Assembly (NCBI RefSeq): GCF_039962255.1
Contig: NZ_JAMPKY010000011.1
Coordinates: 124,001-188,000 of the forward strand
Source: Leptolyngbya subtilissima AS-A7
GTDB lineage: Bacteria; Cyanobacteriota; Cyanobacteriia; Phormidesmidales; Phormidesmidaceae
Reading direction: 5' to 3'
Length of the DNA stretch: 64,000 nucleotides
Part shown: positions 33,143 to 41,253 of the stretch, piece after piece
Numbering within the stretch: the stretch's first letter is position 1
How the letters are laid out: the number at the start of each line of letters is the position of its first letter
The notes under the pieces: model-generated
Database searches by the model: none
Told to the model about the DNA's origin: nothing
The model's input: the letters and a program-made list of their open reading frames with translations, nothing else
Translations under genes and position numbers: made by a program

Positions 33143-33505
33143 GATAACGGGCTATTGCTTAGCAGTACGTCAAGATGAAAGTCATCTAACCAATGGAATA
33201 GATCAAGCTATAGGAGTTTTTCTATGGTTTCTAAAAGTTTATTCCTAGCGGCTATGAAGAGCGTCAACCCCAACTGCTGCAAGGGTTTGAGTAGATCTAA
33301 AACTCTTTGCAGAAATTTCTGGCTGGGCGCAACATCTTGTGACTTAGTGACATTATGTGTATAACAATACTTAAGCAAAACTATTGAGTAGTCCACGAAC
33401 CGTGCCGGATGCCTCAGTAGAAGCCCTGAAAGGTTAGTCAATGCGTCGGTTTACCGGTCTTGGCGAATCCTTACACCGGTCACTGGCGTTTCGAGGAGCT
33501 TAACC
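33143..33505. other. Intergenic region with a promoter
   Basis: About 360 bases, noticeably AT-richer than the coding neighbours. It contains the promoter candidate at 33337-33365 and the ribosome-binding site of the next gene (GAGGAG, 33492-33497). A 77-codon frame on the minus strand (33208-33441) lacks a ribosome-binding site and any recognisable pattern, and I do not accept it. Confidence 0.5.
33337..33365 (+). promoter_or_regulatory. Predicted sigma70-type promoter
   Basis: TTGTGA (33337-33342) and TATAAC (33360-33365) are exactly 17 bases apart, one of the best promoter matches in the window. Transcription would begin near 33372, giving the small membrane-protein gene at 33506 a leader of about 135 nt. 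Confidence 0.55.
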
Positions 33506-33880
33506 TTGTTTAACGACACTAAGTCATCTTCTACTCTTCGGACCTCTGTCCAAGACGCTGCCTTTTGGGTGCTGCAAATTGTTGATATTCGTCTGGCCTT
33601 GGTGATAGGTCTAGCGGCTTTTATGCTAGCTGTTGGGTTTGACTCCTCGGGCAACAAGGCTGAGGCCGCTGACCTAATGACAGGCCCATCGTTAGTGCCC
33701 GTCTCCGTAAGCGTGGCTGCTGCACCCAGCTATGGCTTTGAAGAGCAGCCCATAGTTAGAAACGCTCAGCTCGCTACTGCCCGTCGTCTGCGTCACGGCA
33801 GTTTGACCAGCGCAATCATCACCAGCAATCGCCTAACGGATTCCCACTTCTTCATTGACCTGCCCTCAGAGCATGAGTAG
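33506..33880 (+). CDS. Small single-pass membrane or secreted protein, unrecognised
   Basis: A 124-residue product that I do not recognise. It starts at TTG 33506, supported by GAGGAG eight bases upstream and by the promoter above. Residues 1-25 are polar, 26-44 are hydrophobic (DIRLALVIGLAAFMLAVGF), and the segment after it (KAEAADLM) could be a signal-peptidase site. It may therefore be a secreted peptide of about 75 residues or a type II membrane protein. The remainder is polar without cysteines. Its position just before argZ (173 bases) is not evidence of a joint role. Confidence 0.6.
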   Translation: MFNDTKSSSTLRTSVQDAAFWVLQIVDIRLALVIGLAAFMLAVGFDSSGNKAEAADLMTGPSLVPVSVSVAAAPSYGFEEQPIVRNAQLATARRLRHGSLTSAIITSNRLTDSHFFIDLPSEHE

Positions 33881-34053
33881 ATAACCTGTTGCCGTAATAC
33901 ACAGGGACTCATGACAACCAAATATACTGACTGCGCTGAGGGCTAAAATGTTATGTTGGCCCCCAGCGTTGCTTAGTTTAAGCATCTTCTGGCACGGCCT
34001 TTGCTACCTGGTTCGTTTGTTTGCTTTGATTCTCTTCACGTCGGCACATTCCT

Positions 34054-36159
34054 ATGACCTCCTCCATTCGTTTTCTCATGTGCGCCCCTCACCACTACGA
34101 GGTGGATTACGTCATCAACCCCTGGATGGAGGGCAACATTCACCGCTCGTCGCTTGAAGCCGCCCAAGAGCAGTGGCAAAGCCTCTACCAAGTTATTAGC
34201 GATCGCGCTGATGTCAATTTGGTCAAACCTCAGCAGGGCTGGCCAGATATGGTGTTTACCGCCAACGCAGGGCTGATCTTGGGCAACCAGGTAGTGCTGA
34301 GCCGCTTTCTGCACCCCGAGCGTCAGGGTGAGGAGCCCTTCTTTAAAGAATGGTTTGAGGCTCAGGGTCACCAGGTGTTTACCCTGCCCCCGGAACTGCC
34401 CTTTGAAGGTGCAGGCGATGCCCTGCTCGATCGCGAGGGGCGCTGGCTGTGGGCGGGCTATGGCTTTCGCACCGAGCTAGACTCCCACGGGCTGGTGGCC
34501 GAGTGGCTCAACATCGAAGTGCTGTCGCTACACCTGATGGACGAGCGCTTCTACCATTTAGACACTTGCTTTTGTCCGTTGACTGGTGGCTATTTGCTCT
34601 ACTACCCCGCCGCCTTTGACGCATACTCTAACCGGCTGATCGAGCTACGGGTGCCCCCCGAAAAGCGCATCGCCATCGACGAACCCGACGCCATCAACTT
34701 CGCTTGTAACTCGGTGAACATCGATCGCACCGTGATCATGAACAAGGCCAGCGATGAGCTGAAGGCGCAACTGGCCGACGCGGGCTTTGAGGTGGTAGAA
34801 ACGCCCCTAACCGAGTTTCTCAAGGCCGGTGGTGCCGCTAAGTGCCTTACCCTACGAGTCACCGAGCCCCTGCACCCCGAGCCCGCTGGCGAGAAGGGCA
34901 TCATCGCTCGCACCGTCACCATAACTGGCCACTTGCTCGATTCCGGTCTGGTTAGCCGGGCGCTGGATTTAGTGATGGAGGGCGGCGGCAGCTTCCAAGT
35001 GCTGAATTTTGATCTGGGCGAGCAGCGCCAGAGCACCTCATCCGCAGAAATTCGCGTCTCGGCCCCCGATCGCGAGGTGATGGACGAGATCATGGCCCAG
35101 CTGATCGATCTGGGTGCGGTGGCTCTGCCTGAAGAACAGCAGGATGCCCATCTGGTGACCATTACCCAAGCCGGGGTTGCCCCTGACGACTTCTACAGTT
35201 CCACCATTTACCCCACTGAGGTGCGGGTGCGGGGGCAGTGGGTGCGGGTGCAGGGTCAGCGCATGGATGGCGTGATCGTGGTGTCGGAGACTGAACCGGT
35301 GGCCAGCTGCAAGCTGCTGCGCGACCTGGCGGTGGGCGATCAGGTAATTGTCGGCTACGACGGCATTCGCAGCGTGCGCAGCACCAAGGACCGCAGCCGC
35401 GCCGCTGCTATCACCGAAGAATTTAGCTTTATGGGCTCGGGGGTCTCTAGCGAGCGCCGCGTGGAGCTGATTGTTGAACAGGTAGCTTGGGATCTGCGTC
35501 GCCTGCGCGACCAGGGCGGCAAGGTGGCTGTAGTGGCTGGCCCGGTGGTGATTCACACTGGCGGCGGCGACCATCTGGGGCGGTTAATTCGCGAGGGCTA
35601 TGTGCAGGCGCTGCTGGGGGGCAATGCGATCGCCGTCCACGATATTGAGCAGGCCATGCTCGGCACCTCTCTGGGTGTTGATATGAAGCAGGGCACTTCA
35701 GTACGCGGCGGCCACCGTCACCACCTGCGAGCGATCAACAGCATTCGCCGCTGCGGCAGCATTGCCAACGCCGTCGAGCAGGGCGTGCTGACTCGCGGCG
35801 TGCTCTACGAGTGCGTCAAGCACGATGTGCCCTTCTCTCTAGCCGGTTCCATTCGCGACGACGGCCCTCTGCCTGACACTAAGATGAACCTGCTTGAAGC
35901 TCAGGCTGAGTACGCTCGTCTGATCGAAGGCTGTGACCTGATTCTGATGCTCTCGACGATGCTGCATGCGATCGGCGTCGGCAACATGACCCCTTCGGGC
36001 GTGAAAATGGTCTGCGTTGATATCAACCCCGCCGTGGTGACGAAATTAGCCGATCGCGGCTCACTGGAATCCACAGGAGTGGTGACCGATGTGGGCCTGT
36101 TCCTCAGTCTGCTGGTGAAGCAACTTGATAAGCTCACCCAGCGCCATGTGATGGCTTAG
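34054..36159 (+). CDS. argZ: Arginine dihydrolase/ornithine cyclodeaminase-type bifunctional enzyme (ArgZ/AgrE)
   Basis: A 701-residue enzyme of cyanobacterial arginine catabolism. Residues 1-280 form the amidinotransferase-fold arginine dihydrolase domain, which converts arginine to ornithine, CO2 and two ammonia. The catalytic positions I expect from the Synechocystis enzyme are present at the same numbers: Asn71 (FTANAG), His168 (YHLDTC) and Cys264 (AAKCLTLRV). The C-terminal half (about 290-700) matches the LOR/SDH-type region, reported to give ornithine cyclodeaminase activity in AgrE, with VVAGPVVIHTGGGDHL and a nucleotide-binding-like stretch. It mobilises nitrogen stored in arginine or cyanophycin. 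A terminator follows directly, so the gene is probably monocistronic. Confidence 0.95.
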   Translation: MTSSIRFLMCAPHHYEVDYVINPWMEGNIHRSSLEAAQEQWQSLYQVISDRADVNLVKPQQGWPDMVFTANAGLILGNQVVLSRFLHPERQGEEPFFKEWFEAQGHQVFTLPPELPFEGAGDALLDREGRWLWAGYGFRTELDSHGLVAEWLNIEVLSLHLMDERFYHLDTCFCPLTGGYLLYYPAAFDAYSNRLIELRVPPEKRIAIDEPDAINFACNSVNIDRTVIMNKASDELKAQLADAGFEVVETPLTEFLKAGGAAKCLTLRVTEPLHPEPAGEKGIIARTVTITGHLLDSGLVSRALDLVMEGGGSFQVLNFDLGEQRQSTSSAEIRVSAPDREVMDEIMAQLIDLGAVALPEEQQDAHLVTITQAGVAPDDFYSSTIYPTEVRVRGQWVRVQGQRMDGVIVVSETEPVASCKLLRDLAVGDQVIVGYDGIRSVRSTKDRSRAAAITEEFSFMGSGVSSERRVELIVEQVAWDLRRLRDQGGKVAVVAGPVVIHTGGGDHLGRLIREGYVQALLGGNAIAVHDIEQAMLGTSLGVDMKQGTSVRGGHRHHLRAINSIRRCGSIANAVEQGVLTRGVLYECVKHDVPFSLAGSIRDDGPLPDTKMNLLEAQAEYARLIEGCDLILMLSTMLHAIGVGNMTPSGVKMVCVDINPAVVTKLADRGSLESTGVVTDVGLFLSLLVKQLDKLTQRHVMA

Positions 36160-36175
36160 CCGTAGAGGGCTACAT

Positions 36176-36220
36176 AATCAGCGTCCTGAGTCTATTTCGA
36201 CATTAGGACGCTGATTTTTT
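36176..36220 (+). terminator. Intrinsic terminator after argZ
   Basis: AATCAGCGTCCT (36176-36187) pairs perfectly with AGGACGCTGATT (36205-36216) across a 17-base loop, followed by a T run to 36220. It starts 16 bases after the argZ stop and also separates argZ from the convergent AT-rich gene. Confidence 0.9.
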
Positions 36221-36234
36221 CTAAATTAAATGGT

Positions 36235-36642
36235 TTAGTCATCAATCCATCTTGGATTACCTAACGCTCCGTAGTTAGCCTCACAGGTTGTTTTGTAAAT
36301 CTCTAGAGTCATTTGGAGAATTAATCGCTCTGAATCACTGATTGAAGCATCTTCTTTTACCAATCTATCGCTCAACTCTGTCCTCAGCTCCCCCGCGTAC
36401 ATTGCTGTTAAAGCAATAGCATCGTTCTCTTGCCGGTGAGTAAGATACTTTCCAGCCTTTGTGAAAAGTTGTTCGTTAGTAACAAAATCAAGCGTTCTAT
36501 ATAAAGATTCGGCTTGTAAAAAAAGGCTTCGTACAGCTTGATAAGCAACACCTTTCTGACCCTCTAAGCTAATTTTCTCTTTTACGGCTTCATGAAATTG
36601 GCTGGTGTTCGGCCTCATTGTTTTGGGATTGAAGTATTTCAT
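36235..36642 (-). CDS. Hypothetical protein of an AT-rich islet
   Basis: A 135-residue soluble, probably all-helical protein that I do not recognise (QFHEAVKEKISLEGQKGVAY, LYRTLDFVTNEQLFTKAGKY, DSERLILQMTLEIYKTTCEA). The ATG at 36642 is preceded by AGGAGA at a good distance (revcomp of 36650-36655), supporting translation. Base composition is far more AT-rich than in argZ or ftsY, and no GCGATCGC octamer occurs here, which suggests recent acquisition. It lies 71 bases downstream of a membrane-protein gene of similar composition on the same strand. The two may form one transferred unit. Confidence 0.65.
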   Translation of the reverse strand: MKYFNPKTMRPNTSQFHEAVKEKISLEGQKGVAYQAVRSLFLQAESLYRTLDFVTNEQLFTKAGKYLTHRQENDAIALTAMYAGELRTELSDRLVKEDASISDSERLILQMTLEIYKTTCEANYGALGNPRWIDD

Positions 36643-36713
36643 CTTTGCTTCTCCTGGAGCAAAAAATTGTGTTGACGATTCCGAACTAATTAGCTACTGT
36701 AGCGAAGAAAAAT

Positions 36714-37286
36714 CTAATGCTTAAGAAATCTTCGAGTTGACTTTTTAAGGACTCGAAAATACGTTCCAAACAGCACCAGTGACAGCGCCAGATAACTCAA
36801 CGCATAGGTAACACTGAGCGAAATCAAGATCAAAAAAGGTATGAAAGTTGTCGCTAGAGCAAAAACCGAAAGAAAGGCGGCGAAAGTAGATCTATAACTC
36901 TGTAGAAGTTTTGCTTCTTTTTCAAGGTTAAGACCAAAAACCCCTGACCCTTCGATCACACTTAGTTCTTTTCTGATTTCTTCTTCGTAGCTCTGAAGAT
37001 TGTCTGCAAAAAAGATAATAAAAGATTGCTTGATCAGATTCCAGAACCCTATGATTGCAATGATCAGCAGCAGGCTAAGAAAGCCCAAAAATAGCAACCC
37101 GCTAGCATCAATCTCAGGTTTTGCTAGCGAGACAAAATCGACGATGGGTTTCCAAAGAGCGATGGTGGCTCCAATCACTCCCATCAGCTTGAGATCTTCA
37201 AAGGCGCTTTGGATATAGTTTTCTGCCTGCTGGCTTAACCTCACATACTCTTTGTAGAGATAGTCCAATCGTTGTTCAGGTTCCAT
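36714..37286 (-). CDS. Four-helix membrane protein of the same AT-rich islet
   Basis: A 190-residue protein with four predicted transmembrane segments: VIGATIALWKPIVDFVSLA (weak), ASGLLFLGFLSLLLIIAIIG, FAAFLSVFALATTFIPFLIL and VTYALSYLALSLVLFGTYF. It has a polar N terminus (MEPEQRLDYLYKEYVRLSQQ) and a basic tail (RVLKKSTRRFLKH). I do not recognise the family. The frame is open upstream to a TTG at 37361; the ATG at 37286 is chosen because the helical N-terminal part begins there. Neither has a clear ribosome-binding site. Its codon use and AT content match the downstream small gene, not ftsY. Confidence 0.6.
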   Translation of the reverse strand: MEPEQRLDYLYKEYVRLSQQAENYIQSAFEDLKLMGVIGATIALWKPIVDFVSLAKPEIDASGLLFLGFLSLLLIIAIIGFWNLIKQSFIIFFADNLQSYEEEIRKELSVIEGSGVFGLNLEKEAKLLQSYRSTFAAFLSVFALATTFIPFLILISLSVTYALSYLALSLVLFGTYFRVLKKSTRRFLKH

Positions 37287-37426
37287 GGGCGTGCTTAGAG
37301 CAATAGTTAGTCGACTATGTTCAATATTGCCCACCAACCGGTCTATCAATCTGCAAACCAAAGATTAGTCGCCAACAAACCTACCGCTTTTAGAGAGGCA
37401 CGAGTCGATGAACAACTTTGAAAAGC

Positions 37427-39076
37427 TTAACCACTCACTAGGGCTTCGACAAACTCATAGCTAGAGAAAGGTCGCAGGTCTTCGATGCCTTCCCCCGCAC
37501 CGATAAAGCGGATGGGTAGCCCCAACTGCTCGACTACCGCCAGGGCGACGCCGCCTTTCGCGGTGCCGTCGAGCTTGGTGAGCACTACACCACTAAGGTT
37601 GGCGGCTTCGGCAAAGACTTCTGCTTGGCGCAGACCGTTTTGGCCCAGGGTAGCATCAAGCACCAGCAGGGCTTCGACATGGGCATCAGGAGCTTTTTTA
37701 TCGACGATGCGGCGAATTTTTGCCAGTTCGTCCATCAGGTTCTTTTTGTTTTGCAGGCGTCCGGCGGTGTCGACCAGCAGCAGCTCAATGTTGCGAGACT
37801 GGGAGGCGGCGATCGCGTCATACACCACCGCTGCCGGGTCAGTGTTCTGCCCTGGGTTGGCGATTACCTCCACATCGCTGCGGGCACCCCAGGTTTTGAC
37901 CTGCTCGACAGCGGCGGCACGGAAGGTATCGGCGGCGGCAATCAGCGTGTTGTAGCCCGACTTTTTGGCGATGTGGGCTAGCTTGCCGATAGTGGTGGTT
38001 TTGCCTGCGCCGTTGACCCCGGTCATCAACCAGATGTTGAAGCTGCCCTTCTCGGGGGTAAACGCCAGGTTGTGGGAGTTGGCCAAGGGCGCATTGAGCA
38101 TATCCCGCAGAATCGATTTGAGGTAGGCGATCGCCTGATCGGGCGGCAGCACCTCCTGGCGCATGCGAGCTTGCAGCGCCTCAATCACTTTGTCGGTGGC
38201 GGCAACCCCTACATCGGCCTGCAGTAGCAGGGCCTCAATTTCCGTCACTGCGTCGTCGTTGAGCGGCCCCTGGCCGACGATCGCCTTAAGCTGGTTGACT
38301 AAGCCGAGGCGAGTTTTGTTGAGCCCCTGGCGCAGCTTGTTGAGCCAGGTAATCTCTTCGGCAGAGATGTCGTCGGGCCGTCGTCCTTGAGCAGCGAGGA
38401 CTTCCGCCGACCAGAGAAAGGCTTCGTCTAAATCAATATCGGGTAGAACGGGAGCGGGGGGCGCAGCAACAGCGGCCATGGGTGCAGGCTCGGGCTCGGG
38501 TTCTGCGATCGCCGTTGCCTCCAGCTGAGCTAAACGCTGCAGGCGCTCTTCCTCCGCTTGTGCCCAAAAGGGGCGAGGCGCAACGGGTTCCGGCTCGGCT
38601 GCTGGCTCTACCGCTGCTGGTTCCACGGTGGGGACTTCAGCTTCAGCAGCGGGTTCGACGACAGAGGCTTCTACGGTAGATTCGACGGTTTCTAAGGATT
38701 CTGAAATGGCTGAATCTGGCTCAGCTGCCGATGTTTCCGCTGGTTCTGCAATCTCAGTCTCAACGGCTGACTCACCAGCCACAGACTCTTCAACGGCTTC
38801 AGCCTCAGTCTCTGTCACTGCAGCGACAGTCTCCTCCACCGCTTCAACAGGCGCTGCCTCGGCAGCTGAATCGTCAGTCTTAGTCTCAGCCTGCTGTTTT
38901 TGAATGTTTTGGTAGGCGGCCTTGGCCCACTTCAGATAGTCTTCTGATGAGAGTTGCGGGGTAGCCGGGGTGGGTGCCTGAGAGGGTTCTGGGGCTTTAG
39001 CTTCAGCCTGTTTAGCATCAGCATCGGCGCTGTTAGACTTATCAAAACTGCGCTGAAACCAATTGAACCCAGCCAT
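37427..39076 (-). CDS. ftsY: Signal recognition particle receptor FtsY
   Basis: The SRP receptor GTPase, which directs ribosome-nascent chain complexes to the membrane. A long acidic Glu/Ala-rich A domain (about residues 10-225, many ESAVETE-like units) precedes the N domain and the G domain. The G domain has P-loop GVNGAGKTTTIGKLA, DTFRAAAVEQ, LLVDTAGRLQNK and TKLDGTAKGG. The ATG at 39076 gives MAGFNWFQRSFDK, the usual amphipathic start; the frame extends 26 codons upstream without conservation. It is the third gene of a minus-strand run DUF502-nusB-ftsY. Confidence 0.96.
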   Translation of the reverse strand: MAGFNWFQRSFDKSNSADADAKQAEAKAPEPSQAPTPATPQLSSEDYLKWAKAAYQNIQKQQAETKTDDSAAEAAPVEAVEETVAAVTETEAEAVEESVAGESAVETEIAEPAETSAAEPDSAISESLETVESTVEASVVEPAAEAEVPTVEPAAVEPAAEPEPVAPRPFWAQAEEERLQRLAQLEATAIAEPEPEPAPMAAVAAPPAPVLPDIDLDEAFLWSAEVLAAQGRRPDDISAEEITWLNKLRQGLNKTRLGLVNQLKAIVGQGPLNDDAVTEIEALLLQADVGVAATDKVIEALQARMRQEVLPPDQAIAYLKSILRDMLNAPLANSHNLAFTPEKGSFNIWLMTGVNGAGKTTTIGKLAHIAKKSGYNTLIAAADTFRAAAVEQVKTWGARSDVEVIANPGQNTDPAAVVYDAIAASQSRNIELLLVDTAGRLQNKKNLMDELAKIRRIVDKKAPDAHVEALLVLDATLGQNGLRQAEVFAEAANLSGVVLTKLDGTAKGGVALAVVEQLGLPIRFIGAGEGIEDLRPFSSYEFVEALVSG

Positions 39077-39244
39077 ATCAGAGCTACCTTGGACGTTGTT
39101 ATTGTTGTTAATAGTATCGTTCTCAGGGCAAAGCACGGGTACGTTCATCCACACCCGAGCAGAGCTTGAGACCCCTTAGCAGAATGGATGGAACCAAGCT
39201 CCGCCCAGCTCAACCCGCCGCTAGCCTCCTAACCCATCCACTCC

Positions 39245-39895
39245 CTACACCACGGGACTATCGGTCTCTACTTCCACCTCACCCTCATCCCCTCGGCTCA
39301 CCACTCGGCGCAGCACGCCATTGATAAAGCGGTAGCCGTCGTCGTCGCTGTAGCGCTTGGCTAGCTCCACCGCTTCGTTGATGGCGACTCGGTCTGGGGT
39401 GCCCAGGTAGTTCATTTCGACTACGGCCAGACGCAAAATGTCGCGATCGATGCGGGGCAGACGCTTGAGGTTCCAAGCTACCATCGCTTCATCGAGAACG
39501 CTGTCGACCTGGCTCTGGTACTTAGCGGTGTTAGTGAGCAGTTCTAGGGCAAAGGCTTCGATCTCAGACTGGTTGCTGAGGCGAATGAACTCGGGCAGCT
39601 CTACCGCGTGGGCCAGCCGATTGATGGCGGTTTGGGTGAGGGCGATCGCCTCTTCAACCATGGCCCGGCCCTTCTCCACATCGCTAGCGCGGGTGCCGCT
39701 GTCGACCAGGTGCTGGTTGCCCCGCTTCAGCTCATCAGCGGCGGTTTCGAGGGCGTCTTTGGCCTCGGCAGTCAGGGTTTGAATGGCCGCCAGCAGCAGT
39801 TTTTCAAAGTCTGGGGGCGCTAGTCTGCCGGGCTTGTCAGAAAGCTGGCTGAGGCCCAGTAGGGCCAACTCGCGGGCCATACGGCGAGCTTGCAT
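39245..39895 (-). CDS. nusB: Transcription antitermination factor NusB
   Basis: With NusE/S10 it binds boxA RNA and promotes antitermination of rRNA operons. The 216-residue product is longer than E. coli NusB, as usual in cyanobacteria, with an inserted helical region (about 60-110). The conserved start is MQARRMARELALLGLSQL, and the C-terminal core contains LPRIDRDILRLAVVEM, VAINEAVELAKRYSDDDGYRFINGVL. GGGAG lies eight bases before the ATG at 39895. An ATG two codons earlier is too close to that site. It lies 114 bases from the DUF502 gene and 168 from ftsY. Confidence 0.95.
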   Translation of the reverse strand: MQARRMARELALLGLSQLSDKPGRLAPPDFEKLLLAAIQTLTAEAKDALETAADELKRGNQHLVDSGTRASDVEKGRAMVEEAIALTQTAINRLAHAVELPEFIRLSNQSEIEAFALELLTNTAKYQSQVDSVLDEAMVAWNLKRLPRIDRDILRLAVVEMNYLGTPDRVAINEAVELAKRYSDDDGYRFINGVLRRVVSRGDEGEVEVETDSPVV

Positions 39896-40009
39896 AGTCA
39901 TGTCTCCCAGGAGCGGCGGTGCAGGATCTTCCCAAGGCAAAACTGACCCGGCGAAGTTTTACGCACACCGACGGTCAACCTCACCCCAGGGCTAGAACCA
40001 GGCTATATC

Positions 40010-40855
40010 TTAGCAATCTTCGTCTACCGGCAAGACGGAAAGTTGCTGGGGATATTCGGCCAAGTCGGGGGCAAGTTGAGAAACGCCTAGATCTAGAGCA
40101 ATGGGGCCGTTAGCTTGACCTTCATTGGCTATAGATACTATGCGATCGGGTGGAACCGCCGCCGCCAGGTTGGGCCCGACAATACCACCCGAGAGAATTA
40201 GCTTGAAAGCGTCTTCAATGGATATCGACAGGTTGACGACGTCGCTTTCGGGCACGATCGCATACCAGCCACTGGTCGGGTTAGGGGTCGTGGGCACAAA
40301 AATACTCAGCATCTTGGGGGTTGCTGAAGCTGTAGCCGTCATGGCTCCGGTGACAAAGGCAACTGCCCAAATACCCCGACGGGGATACTCCACTAATACT
40401 GCGCGCCGAAACCGCGTACTAGAGTCTTGAAAAACAGTTTGCAGCAGCTGTTGCAGCGTTTTGTACACCGACCCCGCTAGGGGAATTGACTGCACCACTT
40501 TTTCGCCCACATCTAGCAGCCAGCGACCGGCGATGTTGCGGGCCATCAGGCCAATAATCAAAATAGCCAGCAGGGGCACCGATAGGCCAATCAGCAGGTT
40601 GATCAGGTCGACCAGAAAAGGGTTGAGACCATCAAAGGGGGTCAGCTGCTTGGGAAATCGGGTGAGCAACCGCACCACCCAGGCCGAAATGGTGATCGCT
40701 AACCAGATGGTAGTTGCCAGGGGAATAACCACCACCAGTCCGGCAATTAGATCGTTCTTGAGGTCTTGCTTGATCTTTTGCAGCACAGGGAGCTCAGGGT
40801 GATCAGGGCTGGAGAGAGGAGGCTTGTTCAGAGTAGGCGAACCGTTTAAGTCCAT
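40010..40855 (-). CDS. DUF502 family membrane protein
   Basis: A 281-residue inner-membrane protein with two strong transmembrane segments near residues 36-62 (DLIAGLVVVIPLATTIWLAI) and 82-107 (LINLLIGLSVPLLAILIIGL). A soluble DUF502 domain follows (SIPLAGSVYKTLQQLLQTVF, FRRAVLVEYPRRGIWAVAFV, SIFVPTTPNPTSGWYAIVP, SIEDAFKLILSGGIV). Function is unknown; DUF502 proteins are widespread in bacteria and plants. In cyanobacteria I recall this gene as a common neighbour of nusB, as here. The ATG at 40855 is the start of the frame's polar leader. Confidence 0.92.
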   Translation of the reverse strand: MDLNGSPTLNKPPLSSPDHPELPVLQKIKQDLKNDLIAGLVVVIPLATTIWLAITISAWVVRLLTRFPKQLTPFDGLNPFLVDLINLLIGLSVPLLAILIIGLMARNIAGRWLLDVGEKVVQSIPLAGSVYKTLQQLLQTVFQDSSTRFRRAVLVEYPRRGIWAVAFVTGAMTATASATPKMLSIFVPTTPNPTSGWYAIVPESDVVNLSISIEDAFKLILSGGIVGPNLAAAVPPDRIVSIANEGQANGPIALDLGVSQLAPDLAEYPQQLSVLPVDEDC

Positions 40856-41253
40856 AATCCCAAAATACTAGCTAGGGATGGCTGAAGCTGAGCAGGCGAA
40901 ACAATAAACTGAGCTAGCCTGAAACGAACTTATTTAAGTATGGGCAGTCGGCTAGTCTGATCGGCAACGACCTTTAGAAGTATTGTAAACATTTGTATAG
41001 AGAACCGGGCAAAAAGACTGCCCGATTGGCTCAAGTCTGGCTTTTATGTTCTTCTATCCTAAAGCAAATCAGTAGCGTGGCTAACAGAATGGCCTGAGGG
41101 GCAGGGCCTGAGGTTTGGGATTGTTGGATACGGGTATAAATCAAAAGCCGTTTCTCGTAAGGGCAATCGGCCGTTCGTCCCTAACCCAGTTCAGGCTACC
41201 CTTTAGCAACGCCAAATTTAACCACTGGCCTGAAGACCCGCTCAATGTCTTGC
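40856..41253. other. Intergenic region between mgtE and the DUF502 gene
   Basis: About 400 gene-free bases, all downstream of mgtE and upstream of the DUF502 gene on the minus strand. GGGCAGTC (40942-40949) can pair with GACTGCCC (41016-41023). The latter can instead pair locally in the hairpin CGGGCA/TGCCCG (41006-41024). An AT-rich block (40955-41000) may hold the promoter of DUF502-nusB-ftsY, but I could not fix it. GGCCT/AGGCC and AGAC/GTCT arms near the mgtE stop form a hairpin without a U run. No gene seen. Confidence 0.4.

Noticed and set aside
33208-33441. 77-codon minus-strand frame in an intergenic region
   Set aside because: No ribosome-binding site, no recognisable sequence pattern, and it lies across the likely promoter of the next gene.
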